Below, piece after piece: positions 34,998 through 41,378 of a stretch of DNA of 48,933 nucleotides. The notes under the pieces were generated by a model. The model worked only from the letters and a program-made list of their open reading frames with translations, made no database searches and was not told the DNA's origin. The stretch spans positions 1-48,933 of the forward strand of contig JAGBFB010000015.1 in NCBI GenBank assembly GCA_017936665.1. The letters run 5' to 3'. Source of the DNA: Spirochaetaceae bacterium (GTDB lineage: Bacteria > Spirochaetota > Spirochaetia > Treponematales > Treponemataceae). The stretch's first letter is position 1. Each line of letters starts with the position of its first letter. Both the position numbers and the translations under genes were made by a program.

Positions 34998-35003
34998 AAA
35001 AAT

Positions 35004-35260
35004 AAGATAAGGTTCGAAGAAAGACACAGTGGTTATGTTGGCTAATTGGTTGCCAGGATAATCCCGTCTGAGGACCTTTTTGGGCAGCACCCACTTGTTG
35101 GCGGAAGTAAGAGCCTTCAAGTGCGTATCCACAAAGGCGTTGACCGTTTTTATGGAATCTGTCTTTCCCCAAGCAGCGTTTGCTAGTGAAGTCTGGCAAC
35201 TTGAGTTTTCACGTCGGCGGGATTGGTTTGCTGTTGAAAACTCAAGGCTTGGGGATTTTT
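35004..35260 (+). ncRNA. Structured RNA B (homologous to RNA C at 37791-38034)
   Basis: About 257 nt from an inferred start to a T6 tract, 16 bp before the ATG of the next gene. Core: P1 GGCAG (35083-35087) with CTGTC (35159-35163); hairpin CACTTG/CAAGTG; P2 CCCCAAGC (35167-35174) with GCTTGGGG (35247-35254), then ATTTTTT. Inside P2 is a 12-bp stem (35200-35211 with 35235-35246) capped by CGGCG-GGATTGGTT-TGCTG. RNA C shares AGCACCCACTTG, ATGGMATCTRTC, GAAGTYYGG and the GGATTGGTT loop, with compensatory changes in P1 and P2. A 5' part (35004-35082) has no match in C. It may be a trans-acting RNA or an attenuator leader for the 35277 gene. Confidence 0.75.
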
Positions 35261-35276
35261 TCTACTAGGATTTTAT

Positions 35277-36362
35277 ATGAAAGAAAACGGAAAAATATTT
35301 AATAGATTTGAGTGGAATAAAATAATTGCAAAATCTTCTGAAGAATTAAAAGAAAAATTCCCAGTAAAAAATTTAATCGGAAAAAAAATAAAAGCTTTGA
35401 ATGCCATTGGACTTCTTCACGACTGTTGTATGGAAAGTAATATTATTAGAGAAAATACCCATTTAATAATACACAATGAACCTTTCGTTTTTGTGTTTGA
35501 AGACGATTCAACTTTTGAATTCCAACTAATGTGGGCAAAAGAATATTATTTCTCTCAAAATCAAATTTCAAAAGATATTACAGATGGAATGAATCATTGC
35601 GAAATTGATACAAATATTTTTTTTGAAAAAATAATCGGAAGAAAAATCACAGATATTCAACTTGATAAAAATATAACTTTTTTTACAGATTCTGAATTTT
35701 CACTAAAAATAGAATTTTATGATACAAATCACAGTATGATTTCCCTTATGAAAAATAACCACTATTCAAGAATTGATTCTGATGTTTATTTTTCAGCTAT
35801 AAAAAATATAAACCAAATTCCAATTAAAGAAGGTCATAATACATCTTCGTTCTTTTGGATTATGCCAGTAAATGAACTAGATTCCAAAGAAAAAGGTTTT
35901 TATGAAGTTGAAGAAGAAACTAATGCAGAATTTTCTATTGAAGAAGATTATATTATTAATTATTTAAAAGAATTTTTATTAAAGCATTTTGATTCTTCTC
36001 TTTATAAAGTTTGCAGAAATCCAGAAGATGGAATTCCAGAGTTTGAATGGAATTTTTATGAATACAAAACAGTCAAAAAAATCATAGAAGAAATAAAAGA
36101 AGTTTGCCACTTGTTAAAAACTGATTACAAAAATGAAAAAACTTTGTGGTTTAGAACTAGAAATTGCAAATTTTACTTGCCATCCAATCAAGAAAAATTA
36201 CGCAACTATAAGGGCACAGATTCTTCAGTTATTCTTGAAGATAAAATGACGGAAAAAGAAATTAACACTGCCATAGATTTTTATAATCGTTTTATTTTTC
36301 AAATGGAACAAATGATGAAATATTATCCAAATCATCAGTTCATTAACTTTATGGGACCATAG
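35277..36362 (+). CDS. Hypothetical protein, 361 aa
   Basis: Not recognised with certainty. The C-terminal end (YNRFIFQMEQMMKYYPNHQFINFMGP) has the look of a small family of uncharacterised bacterial proteins that end in an ISxMGP-type motif. The N-terminal third has EFPVKNLIGKKIKAL and a strand-rich segment. Mostly acidic, soluble, no catalytic motif seen. AGGA lies 8 bases before the ATG and only 7 bases after the terminator of RNA B, so expression depends either on readthrough of that terminator or on a separate start. Confidence 0.6.
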   Translation: MKENGKIFNRFEWNKIIAKSSEELKEKFPVKNLIGKKIKALNAIGLLHDCCMESNIIRENTHLIIHNEPFVFVFEDDSTFEFQLMWAKEYYFSQNQISKDITDGMNHCEIDTNIFFEKIIGRKITDIQLDKNITFFTDSEFSLKIEFYDTNHSMISLMKNNHYSRIDSDVYFSAIKNINQIPIKEGHNTSSFFWIMPVNELDSKEKGFYEVEEETNAEFSIEEDYIINYLKEFLLKHFDSSLYKVCRNPEDGIPEFEWNFYEYKTVKKIIEEIKEVCHLLKTDYKNEKTLWFRTRNCKFYLPSNQEKLRNYKGTDSSVILEDKMTEKEINTAIDFYNRFIFQMEQMMKYYPNHQFINFMGP

Positions 36363-36470
36363 AAAAATAATTTTAAAAAAAAGCTCTAAGCCTGATATGC
36401 AGATAGATAAAACAACAAAATTAAACTATCACTTTATTGTTTATTTTCTTTGTATGATTATAATTTAATT
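36363..36470 (+). promoter_or_regulatory. Box-like promoter of structured RNA D1
   Basis: TTAAACTATCA-CTTTATTGTTT at 36421-36442 is a diverged box; TATAAT at 36459-36464 is 16 nt further. The inferred start is near 36471. The same TTAAACTATCACTT half is seen in the AAA+ operon promoter at 46433-46454. Confidence 0.55.
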
Positions 36471-36597
36471 ATCCAATTGACCGATTCAACTGTAGTATGT
36501 TTTCAGTATGATATGGTTGGATTTTTGCTTCCGACGTAAGTATTTTTACTCGAAGACAATTTTTTGTTCTTCAGGCTGAAATCGGAAGCTTTTTTTC
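36471..36597 (+). ncRNA. Structured RNA D1
   Basis: Starts with P1 ATCCAA (36471-36476) pairing with TTGGAT (36517-36522), followed by TTTTT. P2 GCTTCCGA (about 36527-36534) pairs with TCGGAAGC, then T7. Inside P2 lie two small hairpins. The plan (P1 at +1, U-rich linker, long P2, U tract) matches RNAs B, C and D2 but the sequence does not, apart from CTAGGAAG just after the T tract, also found at 29168. Only a 23-codon frame follows. Confidence 0.55.
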
Positions 36598-36609
36598 TAG
36601 GAAGCGGAG

Positions 36610-36681
36610 ATGATTTTTCATCAAAGAGTTCCACAATGGGGAGGACTTGTGCTGCCCAACTTTTTTAAACCACAAGTTTAA
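36610..36681 (+). CDS. Possible 23-aa peptide after RNA D1
   Basis: ATG at 36610 with AGGAAGCGGAG just upstream; begins MIFHQRVPQWGGLVLPNF and stops at 36679-36681 inside the next box promoter. It could be a leader peptide, the remains of a lost gene, or chance. Confidence 0.25.
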   Translation: MIFHQRVPQWGGLVLPNFFKPQV

Positions 36682-36709
36682 TGACAAATTAAAAATGGAA
36701 TTATAAAAT
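36665..36709 (+). promoter_or_regulatory. Box promoter of structured RNA D2
   Basis: TTAAACCACAA-GTTTAATGACA at 36665-36686, 17-nt spacer, TAAAAT at 36704-36709; RNA start near 36716. The box is identical to those at 28127 and 38064 through TTAAACCACAAGTTTAATGA. Confidence 0.75.
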
Positions 36710-36715
36710 GTAAAG

Positions 36716-36856
36716 TGTTGGGCGTAGAGATTGCACTTGTTGTGTCCTGCCCGATTTTTTGAGGCTTGTTTCGGGTGAGGATTTGGGCGCTTTTGGGGAA
36801 AGGGGTATCCTAGATACTGAATTGATGCTATCGTTTTCTCAGAAACAAGCCTTTTT
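36716..36856 (+). ncRNA. Structured RNA D2
   Basis: P1 begins almost at +1: TTGGGC (about 36718-36723) with GCCCGA, then TTTTTT. P2 is a perfect 11-bp stem AGGCTTGTTTC (36762-36772) with GAAACAAGCCT (36842-36852) and T5. The ~70-nt P2 interior is G-rich and not obviously paired. The next gene's ATG is 24 nt past the T tract with GAGGG upstream. Same overall plan as RNAs B, C and D1; no clear primary-sequence match. Confidence 0.6.
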
Positions 36857-36880
36857 ATTGAAACTTTTGAGGGCGAAAAG

Positions 36881-37276
36881 ATGAACAAACTTTCATATAA
36901 AACCGAAAATTTTGTAGGAAATGACGGTTACAAAGATATTGAGTTTACAGCCTATTTTTATCTTGTAGATGATAAAAAACTTGATTTTGGTTCAAATTAT
37001 CTACCAGCGACTTGTTGGGATATTTTAGACGATGAAGATGATGAAACCGACGAAAATCACAAAATGGTAGTTTTATGCACATGTATTTGTGGACAATGGG
37101 CATGTGATTCTTATATTGCAAAAGGCGTAGATTTTTATGCAGGAGAATGGGCAAAGGAACATAATTGCGAACTAGTGCATTTCCCTCCTGATTATGAAAA
37201 ATATGGAAAAATTGCTTGTTCCGTAAGAAATGAAGAAATGGTAAAACTTGCTGATTTTGTACTTATTTTTTCATAA
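36881..37276 (+). CDS. Hybrid protein with a truncated SLOG/DUF2493-like C-terminus
   Basis: 131 aa. The last ~45 residues (GEWAKEHNCELVHFPPDYEK, then YGKIACSVRNEEMVKLADFVLIF) follow the DUF2493/SLOG pattern A.E.G..V..FPADW.KYGKAAGPIRNREMA.YAD.LI.FWDG. The protein stops at LIFS, just where the family would continue with WDG-S-GT. The first ~85 residues, with CTCICGQWACDSY, look like a different family. It therefore looks like a fusion of two gene pieces cut off at its 3' end, where it overlaps the convergent nucleotidyltransferase gene by 85 bp. Driven from the RNA D2 promoter. Function doubtful. Confidence 0.5.
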   Translation: MNKLSYKTENFVGNDGYKDIEFTAYFYLVDDKKLDFGSNYLPATCWDILDDEDDETDENHKMVVLCTCICGQWACDSYIAKGVDFYAGEWAKEHNCELVHFPPDYEKYGKIACSVRNEEMVKLADFVLIFS

Positions 37277-37578
37277 ACTAAAATTCCTTCTTGAACAACT
37301 GTATTTTCGAGTGTGTTAATAAATTCTGCTCTTTCAGTAAAAACAGATTCGTTATTTATGATTATATCAACAGGTCTTCTTTTTATACCTTTTAAACTTA
37401 AGTATGCCTTGGAAATAGTTTCATTCGTAACTTGAAAATTTTTATTCATGATAATATAAAAGTCATAATCACTTTCTATATTTTCATTACCACGTGCAAA
37501 AGAACCAAAAAGATATATTTTTAATGGATCAAGAATTTTTACAAACTGTTTTATAATATTTTGTATTTCTTCATTCAA
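37192..37578 (-). CDS. MNT-type minimal nucleotidyltransferase
   Basis: 128 aa. The motif LFGSFARGNENIESDYDFYI (~23-42) gives the GSxARG...SDxD catalytic pattern of MNT nucleotidyltransferases, with PVDIII (~90) as the third acidic position. MNT proteins are usually the antitoxin half of HEPN-MNT pairs, where they AMPylate the toxin, but no HEPN gene follows. The usual end (EGILVYE) is followed by ~23 extra residues that run antisense into the 36881 gene, so the natural stop and any downstream toxin were probably lost at a junction near 37.27 kb. Preceded by a small antitoxin-like gene (3-nt gap). Confidence 0.72.
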   Translation of the reverse strand: MNEEIQNIIKQFVKILDPLKIYLFGSFARGNENIESDYDFYIIMNKNFQVTNETISKAYLSLKGIKRRPVDIIINNESVFTERAEFINTLENTVVQEGILVYEKISTKSASFTISSFLTEQAIFPYFS

Positions 37579-37581
37579 AAT

Positions 37582-37779
37582 TTAATTTTCCCTTCGATAT
37601 TCAGCGATTTCTCGGTTTATTTCTTCTAGGGTGATATTTTGACAACCGTTTTTTTCGGCATCTTCTTGCATTGCAAGAATGTTTTCCATAGCAGAAAAAT
37701 AGCTATTTGAGAAAAGCTTCAAAAAAATGCGAAAGAAGCTGTTTTTTCTAAAAATGTCAAAAAGTTTGATTGATAGCAA
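37582..37779 (-). CDS. Small antitoxin-like protein (partial)
   Basis: 65 aa from a TTG at 37779, or 36 aa from the ATG near 37689. The C-terminal AMQEDAEKNGCQNITLEEIN, then REIAEYRREN, matches the common tail of RelB/Phd-like antitoxins (NG...MTLEEINAEI). The usual DNA-binding N-terminus is not recognisable, so the gene may be truncated. It lies 12 nt beyond the terminator of RNA C, and would depend on that promoter. Paired with the MNT gene. Confidence 0.45.
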   Translation of the reverse strand: MLSIKLFDIFRKNSFFRIFLKLFSNSYFSAMENILAMQEDAEKNGCQNITLEEINREIAEYRREN

Positions 37780-37790
37780 ATATTTTCCCC

Positions 37791-38034
37791 AAAAAAAGCA
37801 CTTGCCAAAGTGGTTACGCTCTATATGCGAGTTAGCACTTTTCCAAATGCCAACCTTGTGCCTCTGTTTTTCAACAGCGAACCAATCCCGCTGAGGTGAA
37901 AAAACAAAGTTGCCCGAACTTCATCGAACAAACACTGCACAAGGTAAAATCGATAGATGCCATATCTACGGTAATCGCTCAATATGACTACACACCTGAG
38001 TTTCTCGGATTATACGCTCAAGTGGGTGCTATCT
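37791..38034 (-). ncRNA. Structured RNA C (homologous to RNA B)
   Basis: About 244 nt on the minus strand. It begins at P1: GATAG (38033-38029) with CTATC (37956-37952). Hairpin CACTTGAG/CTCAGGTG follows. P2 is CCTTGTGC (37944-37937) with GCACAAGG (37861-37854), enclosing a 12/13-bp stem and a hairpin CAGCG-GGATTGGTT-CGCTG (37893-37875). A separate terminator follows, GCATTTG (37850-37844) with CAAGTGC (37804-37798) and T7. Compared with RNA B, P2 changes four base pairs and all stay paired; P1 changes C-G to U-A. Shared unpaired blocks include AGCACCCACTTG and GGATTGGTT. Unknown family. Confidence 0.78.
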
Positions 38035-38040
38035 TTTTTT

Positions 38041-38085
38041 AGTATACTTTTGATTTTCTGGGCTGTCATTAAACTTGTGGTTTAA
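38041..38085 (-). promoter_or_regulatory. Box promoter of structured RNA C
   Basis: Minus strand TTAAACCACAA-GTTTAATGACA (38085-38064), 17-nt spacer, TATACT (38046-38041). The predicted +1 (about 38034) falls exactly at the 5' strand of helix P1. Confidence 0.78.
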
Positions 38086-38213
38086 AAAGAGATTATTTTG
38101 TCAAACTTTTTTATTATTTACAAATTTCAGCTTTTCATAACACAATCAATCCCCCTACCCTATCAGCGTTTTTGAAAAAATCATTTCTTATAAAAAATAA
38201 ACTACTTTTCAAG
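38086..38213. other. Spacer between RNA C promoter and iterons
   Basis: AT-rich. It contains CCCCTACCCTATC at 38152-38164, a short G/C motif that recurs near iterons at about 39803-39813 (related), 42601-42611 and also at 47312-47324. No gene. Confidence 0.4.
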
Positions 38214-38777
38214 GTCACACTTCTCTTAAAAAAATCGATTTGAGGACAAAAAAAAAGTAACAGTTCTCTTAAATCGAAAAAAGCAGAGAGTAATGGAAAG
38301 AAAGTAACTTTTATTACAAGGTAACAATTCTCTTAAACATAATATTATCTGAAAGGAAGGTAACAGTTCTACTAAAATTCGACACAAAATAATTTTCTTT
38401 TTATACGATTAATATTTTTTATGAATATTGGTCAACAAAACTTTTCAAAATGATATAAAGTAACAGTTCTCTTAAATTAAAAGTAACATTTCTCCTAAAG
38501 TTATTAACAAAATTCCTGTGGAAAACTCAAGTTTTCCGTAACAGTTCTCTTAAAAATCACAAATTATATATTTCTTTATATTGCAAAGAATTAACTTTTT
38601 TATACAAAAACATCATAACAATTCTCTTAAAAAAGAGTCACAATTTTCTTAAATCTTCTATATATACTAATAATAACTATTAATATATTTAAAAACTAAT
38701 AATAGTATCCAAAAATTGTGGAAAACTATAAATAATTTAGTAAAACTGTTACCTATATTCTTTAAGAGAATTGTTAC
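38214..38777. repeat. Iteron array, probable replication origin
   Basis: Copies of GTAACAGTTCTCTTAAA or close variants start at 38214, 38257, 38321, 38360, 38460, 38483, 38538, 38615 and 38637 (plus sense), and an inverted copy lies at 38761-38777, touching the rep stop codon; a half copy is at 38743. Spacing varies from 22 to ~100 bp, with AT-rich stretches between, including a nearly pure AT block at 38660-38740. This is the usual form of an iteron-controlled plasmid origin. Further single copies lie at 39783-39799 and 42541-42557. Confidence 0.88.
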
Positions 38778-39770
38778 TTAAATATCAGTTGTAATTAAAG
38801 CATATCTAGGATCTTCTTTTAAAACAGGAGTAGGACTTTTAAAGAGAGTAATTCCAGAACCATCTTTAGAAAAATCTATTTTTACTTCTGGATAATGCTT
38901 TAATTTTATTTCTTTAAGAAGTTCAACAATTCTAGCATAATTTACATTAACAAGATTGCTATCTTTTCCTTCATCAACAGGAATAAATTGTTCAACAAGT
39001 TTATGCCGAGGAATAAAAGTAGAATCGGTTAATCCATTATTTCTGTAAACAAGCCAAGCATACAAATCTTTTCCAATTGGGCTATCAATATTTTTGTAAA
39101 CTTCATAATTAATAGGAACTGCATGTTGAATACAAAAATCACAAAATTCTGGAGAAAGCAAGATTTTAAATCGCCCTACTCGTTTAGTTTCAGAACCATC
39201 ATCTATTTCTTGATATTGAATTCCTGTTGTAAAACGAATATTTCCTGTAGATTTTGTTGTAACAATTACATCTTTTTTTGGATATTGTCCATCTTCATAC
39301 AAATCTTGAAACAAAATTCCATTTTTCAATTCTTTGACTTCTTGGTCAAAAGTGAAAGCTGCACTGGAAAAACATTCAAGTTGTTCTTTTATGTCTTTTC
39401 CTCGTTGCTTTGGTAATTGAAGTTCTTTTAACAAATCTGCCATAGAGGCATATTCAATCATTAAGGAATTATTTTTGTTTGGAGAAATTACAGCATGAGT
39501 TGTTAAAATTGAAAGTAATAATCTTCCATATCTTCCGTAAGGAACATTTTTTGGAGAGGACAATGTTAAAGTAACGCCGTTACTTCCCTTTCTTACGAAA
39601 GTTGTTTTGTGAATATTTTTAAAAGGTAGTGAAGCCGTTGTAAAAAAACTTGGAAGATATCCAATTTGTCTTTTTACTGGTTTAGTTTCTTCAAGAGAAT
39701 TAAATAATTCATTAGTTGAATTATCTACAACTTGAAGTTCTGTTTTTTCAGATATTTTTTTTCTTCCCAT
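38778..39770 (-). CDS. Plasmid replication initiator (RepA_C-type)
   Basis: 330 aa. The segment VPYGRYGRLLLSILTTHAV (~76-94), followed by helical SMADLLKELQLPKQRG and SSAAFTFDQ, and further on IDSPIGKDLYAWLVYR, fits plasmid-encoded RepA proteins of the RepA_C family, which bind iterons and open the origin. Its stop codon abuts an inverted iteron, and an iteron lies 13 bp upstream of its start, so it probably represses itself. AGGTAAC before the start is part of the iteron. It is transcribed in the same direction as parA and its partner, probably as one unit. Confidence 0.82.
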   Translation of the reverse strand: MGRKKISEKTELQVVDNSTNELFNSLEETKPVKRQIGYLPSFFTTASLPFKNIHKTTFVRKGSNGVTLTLSSPKNVPYGRYGRLLLSILTTHAVISPNKNNSLMIEYASMADLLKELQLPKQRGKDIKEQLECFSSAAFTFDQEVKELKNGILFQDLYEDGQYPKKDVIVTTKSTGNIRFTTGIQYQEIDDGSETKRVGRFKILLSPEFCDFCIQHAVPINYEVYKNIDSPIGKDLYAWLVYRNNGLTDSTFIPRHKLVEQFIPVDEGKDSNLVNVNYARIVELLKEIKLKHYPEVKIDFSKDGSGITLFKSPTPVLKEDPRYALITTDI

Positions 39771-39782
39771 GTCATTTTTTAG

Positions 39783-39799
39783 GTAACAGTTCTCTTAAA
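39783..39799 (+). repeat. Iteron upstream of rep
   Basis: A perfect GTAACAGTTCTCTTAAA between the partition partner gene and rep. A likely autoregulation site. CCCTACTCCCCTAC follows immediately. Confidence 0.8.
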
Positions 39800-39805
39800 C
39801 TTTCC

Positions 39806-40171
39806 CTACTCCCCTACTTTTTCAATTCCGTTACGAGATACTTTTAATCGTCCGGCTTTTACTTCTTTCATGATGTAATTTACTGCGTTTTCTACACCTT
39901 GAACTAAAGTAACTTCATTTGCAGAAAAGAAAGCTTTAAATTCAGCTTTTTTTCCTCGTGAAAAATGTAAGTTTGCAACGTCGTTATATTTTCCTTTTGC
40001 TTCGCTTTTAGTAGAAGTTTCTGACTGAATATTTTCTGTTGCAGGAGTTTCTATTTTTTCTTCTGGTTCATTAACACTAGACATATTATTTGCAATCTGA
40101 TTTTTAAAATCTTCAGGCAAAAAAGATGAATGTGTTTGCGTGTTAGTTTTTATTTTTGTTGCAATCGCCAT
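39806..40171 (-). CDS. Probable partition partner (ParB-like role)
   Basis: 121 aa. A disordered, Ser/Thr/Glu-rich N-terminal half (MAIATKIKTNTQTHSSFLP onward) is followed by a compact C-terminal ~60 residues (SRGKKAEFKAFFSANEVTLV, then NYIMKEVKAGRLKVSR) that could be a ribbon-helix-helix or other small DNA-binding fold. It begins 10 bp after parA and has no HTH of the classic ParB type. By position it is the centromere-binding partner of ParA. The fold is inferred. Confidence 0.6.
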   Translation of the reverse strand: MAIATKIKTNTQTHSSFLPEDFKNQIANNMSSVNEPEEKIETPATENIQSETSTKSEAKGKYNDVANLHFSRGKKAEFKAFFSANEVTLVQGVENAVNYIMKEVKAGRLKVSRNGIEKVGE

Positions 40172-40181
40172 TTGATTCCCC

Positions 40182-40931
40182 TTATTTTACCAAGTCTGCA
40201 AGTTTTTTGAAGGCGTCTAATGTGTTTTGTTTTGCACCTTGTTGCTGAATAGTTTTTCTAAAAATTGTTGCAGATTTGAAATTTTGGTCCTGAGGAATTT
40301 CAACGATATTGAAATCTGTATTTTTTAGAGCTTCGATAATTTCGTTTGCTAATTTGTAAGATTTGTTTACTTCGTTTAAAACGATAGTTTTGAAAACCGG
40401 ATTGATGCGTTTTCGTTTTTGACAATCTTTTAAGTTATTTCTAAAAATTTGAAGTCCGTCTTGTGAATATCCATCGGCTTTTACAACTACTACAATTTCA
40501 TCAACGGCAGCAAGGATGTTTTCTTCAAAGGCTTCAAATGCAGGTGATGTATCAAAAATACAATAATCAAAGCCGAGATTTTCTATTACGTTTACAAGGT
40601 CAACGAAAATAAATGGTTCGCGAGTTGCTTGCATTGAGCGATACAATTTCAAATCATTTGTGTCACCATCTGAAATTGCAAGTGTTGGAATTAAATATAA
40701 ATTTGGAACTGTGGTCGGAATAATTGCTTTTTCGACTTCAACTTTTCCGAATAACACTTCTCCTAAATCGTACTCAAAACTTTCGATAAGGTTGCTTGTG
40801 CTGTTGCCTTGACTATCAGCATCTATAAGTAAAACTTTTTTTCCTTCCATTGCAAGTTGAGCTGCAAGTGATACACTTACGGTGGTTTTTCCTACTCCAC
40901 CTTTTTGTATCGCAATAACTATTTTTTTCAA
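40182..40931 (-). CDS. parA: ParA-family partition ATPase
   Basis: 249 aa. Deviant Walker A QKGGVGKTT (residues 9-17) with the signature lysine; LLIDADSQGNSTSNLI (A' motif, ~34-49); DYCIFDTSPAFE (Walker B, ~122). The lack of an N-terminal HTH puts it with type Ib-like small ParAs, which move plasmids over the nucleoid. GAGGACAC lies upstream of the ATG. Transcribed first in parA-partner-rep. A repeat-rich region upstream (41040-41145) is the likely centromere. Confidence 0.92.
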   Translation of the reverse strand: MKKIVIAIQKGGVGKTTVSVSLAAQLAMEGKKVLLIDADSQGNSTSNLIESFEYDLGEVLFGKVEVEKAIIPTTVPNLYLIPTLAISDGDTNDLKLYRSMQATREPFIFVDLVNVIENLGFDYCIFDTSPAFEAFEENILAAVDEIVVVVKADGYSQDGLQIFRNNLKDCQKRKRINPVFKTIVLNEVNKSYKLANEIIEALKNTDFNIVEIPQDQNFKSATIFRKTIQQQGAKQNTLDAFKKLADLVK

Positions 40932-41039
40932 AGTGTCCTCCCAAACCCATTGATTTTGCGATAGTAGAATTATATCATTTTTTATTAGAAAAAGTCAACA
41001 AAAAAATATTGCAATTCTAATATATCTAATAAAGAATGT

Positions 41040-41145
41040 TAGATATGTTAGATAAAATCTACTATAAAATATACTAAAAAAAATGATAAAAAATATACTA
41101 ATTCTACTATAAAATATACTAAATCTACTATTTTATAGTAGATTT
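41040..41145. repeat. Centromere-like repeats upstream of parA
   Basis: Two identical 20-bp direct repeats at 41058-41077 and 41103-41122 (TCTACTATAAAATATACTAA), further ATATACTA units between them, and a palindrome with 10-bp arms AAATCTACTA/TAGTAGATTT at 41121-41145. TTAGATATGTTAGAT lies just before. Such repeats upstream of parA usually bind the partner protein, acting as centromere and operator. Confidence 0.7.
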
Positions 41146-41328
41146 GTAAAGACCTCACCAGATTGCTCAGAATGCGTTCAAAATAAAAAATTGATAAATA
41201 TGTCGACTGAGCAAAAAGGGGCGTGTTTTGGGCGTTTTTGTGTATTTTAAAAAATTTTACTTTTTCAAAAAAAATATAGTTTTAAGAAATTAAAATTTTA
41301 TTTTCTCTGGATTTTCTGGAATAAAAAT
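41146..41328. other. Spacer with an inverted repeat
   Basis: TTGCTCAG (41163-41170) and CTGAGCAA (41207-41214) are perfect 8-bp arms 36 nt apart, followed by GGGGCGTGTTTTGGGCG, an unusually GC-rich patch for this plasmid. Possibly part of the centromere or a terminator of leftward RNA. No gene. Confidence 0.35.
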
Positions 41329-41372
41329 TTAAACCAAATGTTTAATGAAAATTTTGAATTTTGCATTATAAT
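41329..41372 (+). promoter_or_regulatory. Box promoter of the double-XRE gene
   Basis: TTAAACCAAAT-GTTTAATGAAA at 41329-41350, 16-nt spacer, TATAAT at 41367-41372, then 6 nt to the ATG at 41379. Confidence 0.75.
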
Positions 41373-41378
41373 GAAATC

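Noticed and set aside
35068-35076. CTGAGGA in RNA B, matching the hammerhead ribozyme core CUGANGA
   Set aside because: No matching GAAA core segment and no stems I-III can be drawn around it; the match is chance.
35004-35260. Long frames on both strands across RNA B (34966-35199 minus, 35080-35268 plus)
   Set aside because: No ribosome sites; the region is better explained by paired helices conserved between two loci.
36653-36724. GCCCAAC and GTTGGGC, 72 bp apart, resembling integron attC core sites (RYYYAAC/GTTRRRY)
   Set aside because: The 7-bp match does not extend into paired L boxes, the interval is a box promoter, the other short genes lack such pairs, and no integron integrase is present.
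38214-38777. Repeat array considered as a CRISPR
   Set aside because: Repeats are 17 bp with irregular spacing and variants, no cas genes, and they sit beside a replication initiator; they are iterons.
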